A DNA stretch of 34,058 nt from Candidatus Pacearchaeota archaeon (GCA_018304055.1 JAGVWY010000003.1:1-34058); one strand, 5' to 3'; positions 23,970 to 31,801 are shown, counted from the first letter of the stretch. Notes: generated by a model from the letters alone, not told the origin. A program made the numbers and translations.

Positions 23970-24056
23970 ATGATTGACTGGAGAGATATTATTATTTGGA
24001 TGTTGATAGTATTAGGAATATTGTTGCTCATAGCTTCCTTTTTTAAGCAAACTTAA
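23970..24056 (+). CDS. 28-aa single-helix membrane microprotein
   Basis: MIDWRDIIIW followed by a hydrophobic helix (MLIVLGILLLIASFF) and a short KQT tail; stop TAA at 24054-24056. Only one base separates it from the next gene (24058), which shares the DIIIW motif at its own N-terminus, so the two look like a duplicated or cooperating membrane pair. Not recognised as a known family. Confidence 0.45.
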   Translation: MIDWRDIIIWMLIVLGILLLIASFFKQT

Positions 24057-24057
24057 A

Positions 24058-24282
24058 ATGAAAATTAGAATAAGCGATATAATAATATGGGTATTTTTTA
24101 TCTTAACACTAATATTCGTATTCTGGTATATATTCGGAGATAGTCCAACTTTTGAACAATCAATTCTGATGTTAATTTTAACTCTCTCAATTGCGACTAT
24201 AATCAAGATAACCAAACTGGAAACAAGATTTAATTATTTAGCGAGAGATTTCAGAAGCCATATGAAACATTATCATAGTTAA
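24058..24282 (+). CDS. Small membrane protein with DIIIW motif
   Basis: 74 aa with two hydrophobic helices (about residues 8-26 and 36-50) and a basic/His-rich tail (FRSHMKHYHS). Starts MKIRISDIIIWVFF, matching the DIIIW of the 28-aa protein just upstream. Function unknown. Overlaps the convergent gene ending at 24279 by 4 nt. Confidence 0.55.
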   Translation: MKIRISDIIIWVFFILTLIFVFWYIFGDSPTFEQSILMLILTLSIATIIKITKLETRFNYLARDFRSHMKHYHS

Positions 24283-24722
24283 TGAATAGAGTTTTGTTTA
24301 TCTGTTTCTTTTTTATATTTTTCTTCTAATCTTCTAAATATATCCTTAAATAAATCCAGATATCTATCATCAACTTCCCAATCTTGAGAAGGTATTTTTT
24401 CAGATTGAACAAAATTAATTCTTTCAACCTTTTTTCTCCCCCCAAGAAATCTTCTCGCAGTTTCTTTTAATTCATTATTACAGTAAATTTCTAATTTTCT
24501 CTCAGATGATTCTTCGGATATAACATTAATCTCGCCATAAATAGTTGTTTTTGTTACATCAATTAATTTAATTACTAAATCATCTAATCGTGTTGTCCTA
24601 GTTTGCTCATTGTATAATAATGTCTTTGGCAATACTCCGTTTATTCCAGAAATCACCTTGTTATCTCCATGTTCATGTAAATAAGCAACAATTTTCTCGA
24701 GTGTATCATAAATTTCATGCAT
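24279..24722 (-). CDS. Hypothetical protein (147 aa)
   Basis: Not recognised. Soluble and charged, with a helical start (IYDTLEKIVAYLHEHGD) and a long helical end (DLFKDIFRRLEEKYKKE). GGRKKVERI in the middle is basic. Located 43 nt downstream of queC on the same strand, so it may be co-transcribed with it; no functional link is evident. Confidence 0.6.
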   Translation of the reverse strand: MHEIYDTLEKIVAYLHEHGDNKVISGINGVLPKTLLYNEQTRTTRLDDLVIKLIDVTKTTIYGEINVISEESSERKLEIYCNNELKETARRFLGGRKKVERINFVQSEKIPSQDWEVDDRYLDLFKDIFRRLEEKYKKETDKQNSIH

Positions 24723-24765
24723 CTTACTTTAAATTAGGATATTAAAGAATTTATAATTTACGCTT

Positions 24766-25437
24766 TTATTTTCTGAATAAAGGATCCTTAATTTCAGCTT
24801 TCTTAAAAGCTTCTGCTCTCCATTTACACTGATCACATTTCTGACAAGGATATTCTTCTCCAAAATAACATGACCATGTTAATTCTAATGGAACTTTTAA
24901 TTCGATTCCTTTTTTGATTACTTCATGTTTCATCATATGAATTAAGGGGGTAGAAATTTTCATATATTTACCGACTTTATTTGAATATTTAGTATCTAAT
25001 ATTTCATTAAGAGAGGTATAGATTTCTGGAAGTATATCTTCAAAATTAAATGTATCTTCTTTTGTGGTTGCAATAACTACTTCTCCATTTTTATAATTGT
25101 CATTCTCTATAAGTAGTCTTTCTAACCAAGAAGCTGCTAAAAGCATAAATGTTTCATCTCTTGTAAATGGATATCCCTGAGGGATTAAACTTTGCTTTTC
25201 AATTGTTCTTAGCTTCATATATCCTATTATTTTTAGTTCTTCATATTGCTTAACATTGCTAAAATTTGTTTTTAACCAAGATACAACTTTATTTCTTGAT
25301 TCCTGTTCTTTTTTAGAAGGAGGAGATTCATAATCAATGGATAATAAATATATATCTGTATCTTTTTCCTTAGCTTTCATAGTAGCTGCTATACATGAAT
25401 CTAATCCTCCACTCAATAAAACAATCGCTACTTTCAT
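24766..25437 (-). CDS. queC: 7-cyano-7-deazaguanine synthase-like (QueC)
   Basis: ATP-dependent PP-loop enzyme that makes preQ0 for archaeosine. Seen: SGGLDS (residues 9-14), SLIPQGYPFTRDETFMLLAASW, ISTPLIHMMKHEVIKKG, PLELTWSC, and the zinc motif CYFGEEYPCQKCDQCKWRAEAF in its Cys spacing (four Cys in this C-terminal stretch). 223 aa is normal. It lies 29 nt downstream of metG on the same strand, so the two probably share a transcript. Other deazapurine genes (queD, queE, arcTGT) are not in this window. Confidence 0.85.
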   Translation of the reverse strand: MKVAIVLLSGGLDSCIAATMKAKEKDTDIYLLSIDYESPPSKKEQESRNKVVSWLKTNFSNVKQYEELKIIGYMKLRTIEKQSLIPQGYPFTRDETFMLLAASWLERLLIENDNYKNGEVVIATTKEDTFNFEDILPEIYTSLNEILDTKYSNKVGKYMKISTPLIHMMKHEVIKKGIELKVPLELTWSCYFGEEYPCQKCDQCKWRAEAFKKAEIKDPLFRK

Positions 25438-25466
25438 TTCTAGTGTTTGGATTTGCTATTTTGTTT

Positions 25467-26885
25467 TTAAATCTTCTTGAACAAAATCTCAGATTTTTTT
25501 ATAGATATTATTTTTAATGGATTATCAATTTCTGAATAATCAATATTAAATTTTAGATGTTTAGCAATTTTTTCACTAGTTTCAGGAATAAAAGGCCATA
25601 ATAAAATTACTATGACTTTGATGCTATCAATTAGTTCATATAGGATTTTTTCTTTATTTTTTGTTTCAGATTCCCATGGTCTTTTTTCTTGTATGTACTC
25701 ATTACAGGAATCAATAAAAGAAAATATTTCGCTTAGAGCTTTATCTAATTCATAGTTATTTATCAGTTTCCCTATTTTTTTAAGATTTAATTTCTTTAAT
25801 AATTTATTTTCAGTTTTTTCAATGCCATATTTTTCAGCTAAAGCCGTTGTTCTTGAAATTAAATTTCCGAGTTTATTAGCTAATTCATTATTATGTCTTT
25901 CAACTAAAATTTCTTCAGAAAAATCTGAATCTTCAAATACAGAGCATCTTAATAAAGAATATCTCACTGAATCTGCACTGTATTTTTTAGTGAGCCCAAT
26001 AGGGTCAATAACATTTCCAAGGCTTTTTGAAATTTTCTGGCCTTTAATATTTAAATATCCATGCACTAATAATTTTTTTGGCAGTTCAATTTCTGCTGAT
26101 AATAAAATTCCTGGCCAGATAACAGAATGAAACCAATTAATTCCTTTCCCAATAACGTGAAGATCTGCTGGCCAGTTGCCATTTTCTGCAGTTAAATAGT
26201 TGATTAAAGCATCTATCCACACATAAATTTTAAATTTTTTATCAATAGGATTATCAATACCCCAGTCCAAGTTTGTCCTTGAAACGCAAATGTCTTTTAA
26301 TTCCTCGTTTTCTAAACGTGAAATTATTTCTTTTTTTCTAGATTCAGGGATAATAAACGTTTTGACGAATTTCTGAATCTGATTTTTGTATTTGCTTAAT
26401 CGAAAAAAGTATGCCTCTTCTGAAATCCACCTTGGAATCTTGTTATGTTCAGGACACTTTCCATCTAATAATTCTTTCTCTGTTATAAAGGATTCACATC
26501 CATCGCAGTAATGTCCTTCATATTTTCCTTTGTATATATCTCCTTTATTATAAATTTTTTTGAAAATTTCCTGGGATTTTTTTATATGAGCCAATTCAGT
26601 AGTTCTAATAAACTGGTTATATTCTACATTCAATCGTTTGCATAATTCAATAAAAATCTTAGAGTTTTCATCCACAAATTTTTTTGTTTCTATTCCAAAT
26701 TCTTTTGCTGCTTGTGCATTTTTCGGCGCATTTTCATCAGTTCCTGTTACAAACCAAATTTTATATCCTTGCAAATGCTTCCAGCGAGCTATAGCATCGG
26801 CTATTACTTTCTCAAATGCATGTCCAATATGTGGCTTTGCATTAACATAATCAATAGCTGTTGTAATGTAAAATTTATTTTTCAT
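25467..26885 (-). CDS. metG: Methionyl-tRNA synthetase, catalytic subunit
   Basis: Class I synthetase. HIGH at residues 19-22 (KPHIGHA), KISKS at about 284-288, and a zinc-type Cys cluster (YCDGCESF...KCPEH) near 127-147. The anticodon-binding helical domain follows (KRPWESETKN). At 472 aa it ends before the EMAPII-like tRNA-binding domain, which is found at 22120-22455. The TATA-like TTTTTATATATG lies about 25-30 nt upstream of the ATG at 26885. The N-terminal sequence is clearly leaderless-compatible. Confidence 0.95.
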   Translation of the reverse strand: MKNKFYITTAIDYVNAKPHIGHAFEKVIADAIARWKHLQGYKIWFVTGTDENAPKNAQAAKEFGIETKKFVDENSKIFIELCKRLNVEYNQFIRTTELAHIKKSQEIFKKIYNKGDIYKGKYEGHYCDGCESFITEKELLDGKCPEHNKIPRWISEEAYFFRLSKYKNQIQKFVKTFIIPESRKKEIISRLENEELKDICVSRTNLDWGIDNPIDKKFKIYVWIDALINYLTAENGNWPADLHVIGKGINWFHSVIWPGILLSAEIELPKKLLVHGYLNIKGQKISKSLGNVIDPIGLTKKYSADSVRYSLLRCSVFEDSDFSEEILVERHNNELANKLGNLISRTTALAEKYGIEKTENKLLKKLNLKKIGKLINNYELDKALSEIFSFIDSCNEYIQEKRPWESETKNKEKILYELIDSIKVIVILLWPFIPETSEKIAKHLKFNIDYSEIDNPLKIISIKKSEILFKKI

Positions 26886-26919
26886 ACAGTAGACAGAAAT
26901 AGCATATATAAAAAGCTAA

Positions 26920-27042
26920 TTATCTCATCACCATACTTACGAGGCCTTCGTCTTCTTCAATTTGCTCCATGTATGGTTTGATGACGTATGCGATTAAGCG
27001 AAGTGCTGAGCCCTTTAAAAATTTCCTCTAGATTTTTCCCAT
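26920..27042 (-). pseudogene. Possible decayed coding fragment
   Basis: Reading the minus strand from the ATG at 27042: MGKI, an in-frame TAG (27028-27030), then 35 sense codons ending at TAA 26920. Those codons (RKFLKGSALRLIAYVIKPYM, then EQIEEDEGLVSMVMR) look protein-like and the base composition is visibly richer in G and C than the surroundings. The family is not recognised. It may be the C-terminus of an inactivated gene or of a fragment brought in by transfer. Confidence 0.35.
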
Positions 27043-27293
27043 ATGGTGAAAGATCAGAGCTGAGAAATTATTGCTGAGAAATTATTGAGAGATGGTGAGG
27101 CATTTGGGAGAGCAGGAGAAACTGCGTCCGCAGAGTTTTTTCGTCGCCGAAAATTCCATTGATACTATGGTTTTTACTACTCTACCATAAATTACTGCGA
27201 AGCAGACTAAATATCTGTAGGAATGGGAGAGTTGTGTTCTATAAAACAATATAATTTATAAATAAATAAGTATTTACATAATATAAAAAGGAA
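27043..27293. other. Non-coding stretch with tandem repeat and terminator-like hairpin
   Basis: Holds a perfect tandem duplication of GCTGAGAAATTATT (27059-27072 and 27073-27086), a hairpin CTGCG/CGCAG (27122-27133) followed by AG and six T (27136-27141) that looks like an intrinsic terminator on the plus strand, and inverted repeats TATGGT/ACCATA (27166-27188) and CTGC/GCAG (27195-27205). A TATA-like TTTATAAATAAAT (27255-27267) serves the next gene. No gene is supported; a small plus-strand RNA ending near 27141 is possible. Confidence 0.4.
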
Positions 27294-27341
27294 GTGATTG
27301 ATAATAACCTCTTGGAAATTCTTGAGGTTTGGAGGATTAAA

Positions 27342-28514
27342 ATGAAAAGAACAAATTCAAGGATAATAAAGCTACCTTCAATAGTTGAAACTGGCGGAGA
27401 ACTTGCTACAGGTTTAAGTCCAGAGGAAGTAGAAGAACTAAATGCAAGATCATTTGATTATGGAAGAAGAACTGCTAACCCTACTTTGGATGATTATGTA
27501 ATAGAGCCTTTCAGCACAGCATTCAAAGAAAAAGCTTTTACTGAAGCAGTAAGAGAAGTAGGCTTAGATTCAGAGGGAATTCTGAATGGTAGGTACTCAA
27601 CTGACCGACTTCTTAATGGCAGAAAATTCGTTGTTAGTGCATATCCCACTACTCGTACGTCATATGAAACTGTTTTATCATTAACTAAAAGTTTTCTAGA
27701 TACTGTAATAGCAGATAGTAAAGTAGGAGTAACTCGGGAAGGGAGTAGAAAAGTTGACACAGATGCTTATATTTTTATTGAATACCTTCTAGATGAAATG
27801 AATAGATTTGTAAGCGAAAATTCAACTAGGTTTAATAGACAAGATTTGGCGGTAAATGATTCCGAGACTGATAAAAAACTTCAACTAGATGAGAAGGTTG
27901 AAGAAATGCGTGTATATCTAGAACTTAAGAGATTTGCTAAAATTAATGCAAAAAATGCTGATGGTTTTCATGATGCTAGAAGTTTAAGAAGTCGTATAAA
28001 CTCGTTTTTAGTAGTTTTCGAGCAAGGCATAATAAATAGGTATGGTGTAAGCCCTGCAGGATTAGAAGAAAGTCAAGCTTTTGATTATGAATTAAGCGAT
28101 GGATCTGCTGTGAGGTATCTTTTTTTCCCCAGGCCATCAACTGAACATGGAAAAATTTATTCTGGATTAGTCGGAAGGGAAACAAAGAATATCGTAGCAA
28201 GTAATGGAGATTTAGATATACTAAAAGAATTGGCCTTTAAAGAACCATATGAATATATAAGGGGGGGATCAGGTGTTAGAGTTGCTACTGAAACTAAGGA
28301 TAAGAGTGCTAAAGGAAAAACAGAAATAGTAAGGGTATCAAAAGATGGAGCTGAAGACGTAAGAGTGTATCCGGTATTCGATAATGATGGAAAGGTTTAT
28401 GTTAGAGTTGAAAGTGTATTGGATACGCTAAGAATAATAACAAAACAATTTAGTTCAACTTCGACTCAATTAAAAGTAGACCTTTTCGCAGCGCCTCCAG
28501 TATACTTAAAATAA
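27342..28514 (+). CDS. Hypothetical protein (390 aa)
   Basis: Not recognised. The start at 27342 has a clear Shine-Dalgarno TTGGAGG (27329-27335) at good spacing; a GTG at 27294 in the same frame is less likely. The protein is soluble, charged, without signal or membrane segment. The C-terminal 90 residues include an RGGSGVRVATETKDKSAKG loop and strand pairs EIVRVSKDGAEDVRVYPVF / GKVYVRVES, suggesting a separate beta domain. Codon and amino-acid use (Arg, Val, Asp rich) differ somewhat from neighbours, and it sits beside a decayed stretch, so recent arrival is possible. Confidence 0.65.
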   Translation: MKRTNSRIIKLPSIVETGGELATGLSPEEVEELNARSFDYGRRTANPTLDDYVIEPFSTAFKEKAFTEAVREVGLDSEGILNGRYSTDRLLNGRKFVVSAYPTTRTSYETVLSLTKSFLDTVIADSKVGVTREGSRKVDTDAYIFIEYLLDEMNRFVSENSTRFNRQDLAVNDSETDKKLQLDEKVEEMRVYLELKRFAKINAKNADGFHDARSLRSRINSFLVVFEQGIINRYGVSPAGLEESQAFDYELSDGSAVRYLFFPRPSTEHGKIYSGLVGRETKNIVASNGDLDILKELAFKEPYEYIRGGSGVRVATETKDKSAKGKTEIVRVSKDGAEDVRVYPVFDNDGKVYVRVESVLDTLRIITKQFSSTSTQLKVDLFAAPPVYLK

Positions 28515-28808
28515 TCTTTCGCTAAATTTAAATCAAAACTTCTGTATAAAAAAAGAACCGAAAACAGAAATAGTTTAAAAAGATTTATCTGTTACACTTT
28601 GTATATCTTCTTTTTGTATCTTTCAAAGATATGTATATCTTTAGTATACACATATACTTTGTATATACATATGTTTTTTTATGAAGAGAGAAACATTTAT
28701 AAATTGTATATATTTTATATATACAGCTCTGAAAGGGATAAAGAGGTGCACTAAGGGATTTTTTCCCTTAGTGTTCTATAATATTAAAATGGAGTGTTAT
28801 TATAAAAA
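28515..28808 (+). promoter_or_regulatory. AT-rich promoter region and structured leader
   Basis: 28600-28680 is a run of related GTATATC/GATATAC-type sequences. TTTATAAATTG (about 28694-28704) and the following TATATATT form the probable promoter. The transcript would carry a strong hairpin: CACTAAGGGA (28749-28758), loop TTTTT, TCCCTTAGTG (28764-28773), 36 nt before the AbrB start. A GGAGTG (28790-28795) precedes that start. A 60-codon frame at 28681-28863 overlaps the AbrB gene and is not supported. Confidence 0.45.
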
Positions 28809-28964
28809 ATGTCAAAAAGGAAATTTGATGTTAAACTTAGGAAAGTTGGAAACTCGTATGTAGTTACTATCCCGAAAGATACTATAGATAGATTTGATTT
28901 AAAAGAAGGTGATTATCTGACAGTTGATATTGATTCAGAGGATATAAAGAGGATAAGAAAATGA
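28809..28964 (+). CDS. Stand-alone AbrB-domain microprotein (51 aa)
   Basis: ATG at 28809, TGA at 28962-28964. The protein MSKRKFDVKLRKVGNSYVVT then IPKDTIDRFDLKEGDYLTVD is a complete SpoVT/AbrB swapped-hairpin DNA-binding domain, like antitoxins of the MazE/AbrB class and like the N-terminus of the AbrB-PhoU protein at 7377. It overlaps the next gene by 4 nt (ATGA), so the membrane protein at 28961 is translated with it. It probably represses its own operon; the partner is a membrane protein, not a recognisable toxin. Confidence 0.75.
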   Translation: MSKRKFDVKLRKVGNSYVVTIPKDTIDRFDLKEGDYLTVDIDSEDIKRIRK

Positions 28965-29353
28965 TATTTGAACATACCTACTATCGTGCCTTTATGTATA
29001 TTTCAATTACTTTAATTTCTGTTCTGATTGTTTTTAACCTTCTTGATATTATATCTGTCCAGCCAATTAGCGGGAAAGTTGTATCTGATATAGACAATTT
29101 TGAAAAACTCGAAAAATCAAAATTCTCTAAGAAGGACTCAGAGAACAAGTTCTCTGATACATTCAAAATCTTCGATTTTGAAGTCTTTGACGAATTTTCT
29201 TCCGGAAAACGTGGTTATTCAAAGTCTTCTATAGATAATAGTTATAATCTTGGATCTTATTTCATTTATATTTCAATTTTGAGTTTTTTAATGATATCTA
29301 TTTTTCTCTTAATTATACGAATTGTTTTTCCTTTTATTAAGAAGTATACTTAA
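28961..29353 (+). CDS. Two-helix membrane protein partnered with AbrB
   Basis: 130 aa, not recognised. Hydrophobic helices at about residues 10-30 and 103-125 frame a hydrophilic Ser/Lys/Asp-rich loop that contains ISGKVVSDIDNFEKL, a pattern often found just after the membrane anchor of archaeal envelope proteins. Coupled by ATGA overlap to the AbrB microprotein. Its 3' end overlaps the convergent endonuclease V gene by 4 nt. Confidence 0.65.
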   Translation: MIFEHTYYRAFMYISITLISVLIVFNLLDIISVQPISGKVVSDIDNFEKLEKSKFSKKDSENKFSDTFKIFDFEVFDEFSSGKRGYSKSSIDNSYNLGSYFIYISILSFLMISIFLLIIRIVFPFIKKYT

Positions 29354-30036
29354 GAAATTTCTTTCTTAACTTTTTTGGCGTATTTAGAAGCTATGTGAAG
29401 AGGTTCTGGTCTTTTATGAGGAAAAACAATAAGTTTTTTTGATAATTCATAAGAGGTTTTTATGGAGATATTGTTTCCCGGACTAACATAAAGAGGATTA
29501 CTTCCTTCTTTTCCAACCAAAACCTTTCCTACTCTCTTTCCATTTTTCAGTATATCGGTTCCATCTTTTTTTCCAGTAATATCACAGTCTATTACAATAT
29601 TTGAAATTCCTATAGAAGGAATTCCTGTAGAAAGCCCGAAATGGCTTGCTAATCCTAGCCTTGGATGTATTATTCCTTGAGCAGATATAAAAATAACATC
29701 TGGTTTTTCGATTATTTTTTCCATGGTTTTGATCATTGTAGGCAATTCCCTATAACCTCTGAATCCTGGAATGTATGGAAATTTGACTTTTTCAAACACA
29801 TAAGTTCTGTCTATTATTTCATAATTTTTATCACATACTATAAAGCAGCATAATATGTTATTTTTTATAAACATAGTATCAAATGCCCCAAACTTTTCCG
29901 CTAAAGAGAAGTCTATTTTGTCTTTAATAACAAGATTTTTCGCGAGCATTTTTTGTTCTTCCTCTAACTTATCAAAATCTATATTATATTTTTTAGAAAG
30001 TTCTTTTTTTCTTAATTCTATACTACTTTCATCCAT
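29350..30036 (-). CDS. nfi: Endonuclease V homologue lacking one catalytic Asp
   Basis: Endonuclease V family (deaminated-base repair: cuts near inosine), 228 aa. Aligning by motif: first acid Asp53 in FGAFDTMF, YIPGFRGYRE with Glu97, then FISAQGIIHPR where family members have xDGxGxxHPR; so the Asp-Gly is Ser118-Ala119. HPRLGLASHFG, IPSIGISN, and the C-terminal PLYVSPGNNIS and HKRPEPLHIASKYA follow the family. Two of three metal-binding acids are present. The protein may have changed activity or bind inosine without cutting. Start ATG at 30036. Confidence 0.8.
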   Translation of the reverse strand: MDESSIELRKKELSKKYNIDFDKLEEEQKMLAKNLVIKDKIDFSLAEKFGAFDTMFIKNNILCCFIVCDKNYEIIDRTYVFEKVKFPYIPGFRGYRELPTMIKTMEKIIEKPDVIFISAQGIIHPRLGLASHFGLSTGIPSIGISNIVIDCDITGKKDGTDILKNGKRVGKVLVGKEGSNPLYVSPGNNISIKTSYELSKKLIVFPHKRPEPLHIASKYAKKVKKEIS

Positions 30037-30176
30037 TTCAACCTCTTATTAATTATTATAATATGTTCTTTATGTTTAAAAAATTTTGTAAAAATCGTAA
30101 AGTCTTTTAAGCCACAAAAATCTTTTCTTTTTTGATGAATCATAATATTTTTAAAGTCTCATTTGTTTTTAATAGA

Positions 30177-30815
30177 ATGTTCGGAAGATATTGTTCACAT
30201 TGTAGAAACAAAGTTAAAGAGGATTATGATTATTGTCCTTTTTGCGGGGAAAGTTTAAAAACAGTTCATGATAAAGAAGACTATGGTTTTTTAGGAAGAA
30301 ATGATTTTGTTGATTCTGATATTTCTTTTTCAAGAAATCCTGTTGGTAATCTTTTTGAAAATGCCATGAGGATTTTAGAGAAACAGATGAAATCATTCCA
30401 GAAAGAGTTGCTAAGGGAGGCAAAGGAGTCTTCTAAAGAACATAATAGACTAAATATCCAATTTTTTGTTAATGGAAAAAGAGTTCTTCCTGAAAAAATA
30501 GGGAAAGAAGCTTTTGTGAGAGTAAGAAAAGACAGCATTATCCAGGAGAAACTTAAGAATGCTTCGACTCTTCCCAAGAAAGAGCCAGAAGCCAGATTAA
30601 AAAGATTGTCTGGAAGAATAGTTTATGAAATACCTGTGCCTGGTGTAAAGTCAGTAGATGATGTACTGATTAATCAGCTTGAAAATTCTATTGAGATAAA
30701 AGCTTTATCTGATAACCAAATTTATCATAAGAATCTAAAAGTCAATCTTCCAGTTATGAGATATGATTTAAAAAATGAAATTCTTATTTTAGAACTTCAA
30801 TCTTTCATGAGCTAA
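30177..30815 (+). CDS. Zinc-ribbon protein with HSP20-like C-terminal domain
   Basis: 212 aa from ATG at 30177 (a start at 30135 is possible but has a weaker TATA). Residues 1-28, MFGRYCSHCRNKVKEDYDYC then PFCGESLK, form a CxxC...CxxC zinc ribbon. The middle is helical (FENAMRILEKQMKSFQKELLREAKESS). The last about 70 residues (GRIVYEIPVPGVKSVDDVLINQLENSIEIKAL... LKVNLPVM... EILILELQS) have the alternating-strand pattern of an HSP20/p23 CS domain. It is best read as a small-heat-shock-like adaptor whose client-recognition end is a zinc ribbon. Function is inferred. Confidence 0.65.
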   Translation: MFGRYCSHCRNKVKEDYDYCPFCGESLKTVHDKEDYGFLGRNDFVDSDISFSRNPVGNLFENAMRILEKQMKSFQKELLREAKESSKEHNRLNIQFFVNGKRVLPEKIGKEAFVRVRKDSIIQEKLKNASTLPKKEPEARLKRLSGRIVYEIPVPGVKSVDDVLINQLENSIEIKALSDNQIYHKNLKVNLPVMRYDLKNEILILELQSFMS

Positions 30816-30844
30816 AAGCTTATAAATATTTTTTATTTTTATTG

Positions 30845-31378
30845 ATGATGGCAATAACTGCTTCAACTATAATAAAAACTGAATTTGGAGACTTTAAAGT
30901 AGATTTACAACATAATGAACCAATTGTTAGACTACATTCTGCATGTCTATTTGGAGAGGCATTTCGTTCCTTGCACTGTGATTGTTCCCATCAAATTACA
31001 GAAACAATGCGTTTAATTCAAGAAAATGGAAATGGTGTTATAATTTATTCTTACCAAGAAGGAAGAGGGATTGGATTAAAAAATAAAATTAAAGCTATGG
31101 AAGTAGAAAGAACTAATAAAGTTGATACTGTTGAGGCATTTAAGAAGTTAGGGTTTAAAACAGATTACAGAGACTACAAAATTGAAATTAAGGCATTAAA
31201 AGAATTAAATTTAAATAAAAAAATTAAAACTTTTTCAGGAAATCCTAAGAAAATTGAAGCATTGGAGAAAGAAGGATATATCATTGAAAGAATTATACCA
31301 GAAAAACCATTAAATCTAAACGAGATCGCCAATAAAGAAAGAATGACTAAAACAAAAAAATTAGGATATAAATACTAA
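30845..31378 (+). CDS. ribA: GTP cyclohydrolase II, bacterial RibA type
   Basis: Converts GTP to the first riboflavin precursor. HSACLFGEAFRSLHCDCSHQ holds the three zinc Cys (Cys34, Cys45, Cys47), and IYSYQEGRGIGLKNKIKAME carries the catalytic EGRGIGL stretch with Arg74. 177 aa, a little shorter than bacterial RibA, without a fused RibB domain. Archaea normally use ArfA (GTP cyclohydrolase III) for this step, so the gene hints at lateral transfer or a DPANN preference. Start at 30845, preceded by TTATAAATA about 25 nt upstream. No other rib genes are in the window; VKOR follows by 24 nt. Confidence 0.88.
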   Translation: MMAITASTIIKTEFGDFKVDLQHNEPIVRLHSACLFGEAFRSLHCDCSHQITETMRLIQENGNGVIIYSYQEGRGIGLKNKIKAMEVERTNKVDTVEAFKKLGFKTDYRDYKIEIKALKELNLNKKIKTFSGNPKKIEALEKEGYIIERIIPEKPLNLNEIANKERMTKTKKLGYKY

Positions 31379-31402
31379 ACCTTTAATGTTATAGCTATCA
31401 AA

Positions 31403-31801
31403 ATGAAAAAAATAATCCCTTATATCATAATAACATTAATCATAATCAATATTCTTATTTCCTTGTATGTCTATTATCCTATTTTTGATGATGGAAAAGG
31501 TTTTTGCTTAACAGGAGAATCTTGTTTAAAAGTTCAAGGATCTAAGTATGGATATTTATTAGGAATTCCTGTAAGTTTAATAGGAGTTATTGCATTTTCT
31601 ATTTTACTTTTTATTTACATAAAATCATTCAAAAATGATAGATATAAATTATATTTTAAAATTCTTTCATTAATAGGGGTATTATTCTCGCTGTATTTTA
31701 TTTATATTCAGTTTTTTGTTTTAGAAATGTTATGTTCTTTTTGTTTGATTGTTGATTCCTCAACTATAATAATTTTTTTGTTGGCTTTAGTGAGAAGATA
31801 A
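31403..31801 (+). CDS. Vitamin K epoxide reductase (VKOR)-family oxidoreductase
   Basis: Four-helix membrane enzyme that passes electrons from newly made disulfides to a quinone, supporting disulfide formation outside the cell. All four catalytic cysteines are visible: Cys35 and Cys41 in CLTGESCLKV, and the quinone-side CxxC Cys111/Cys114 in EMLCSFCLIVDSS; the conserved YGYLLGIPVSLIGV loop is present. No fused thioredoxin domain is found, so a separate partner is expected. Fits the extracytoplasmic Cys-rich proteins at 1951 and 8366. Co-transcription with ribA is likely (24 nt gap). Confidence 0.9.
   Translation: MKKIIPYIIITLIIINILISLYVYYPIFDDGKGFCLTGESCLKVQGSKYGYLLGIPVSLIGVIAFSILLFIYIKSFKNDRYKLYFKILSLIGVLFSLYFIYIQFFVLEMLCSFCLIVDSSTIIIFLLALVRR

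Noticed and set aside
26712-26981. Plus-strand frame over the metG start region
   Set aside because: Antisense of the MetRS N-terminus and promoter, without protein-like features.
28681-28863. 60-codon plus-strand frame starting in the AT-rich leader
   Set aside because: Overlaps the clear AbrB frame, runs through the leader hairpin and has no protein-like pattern.
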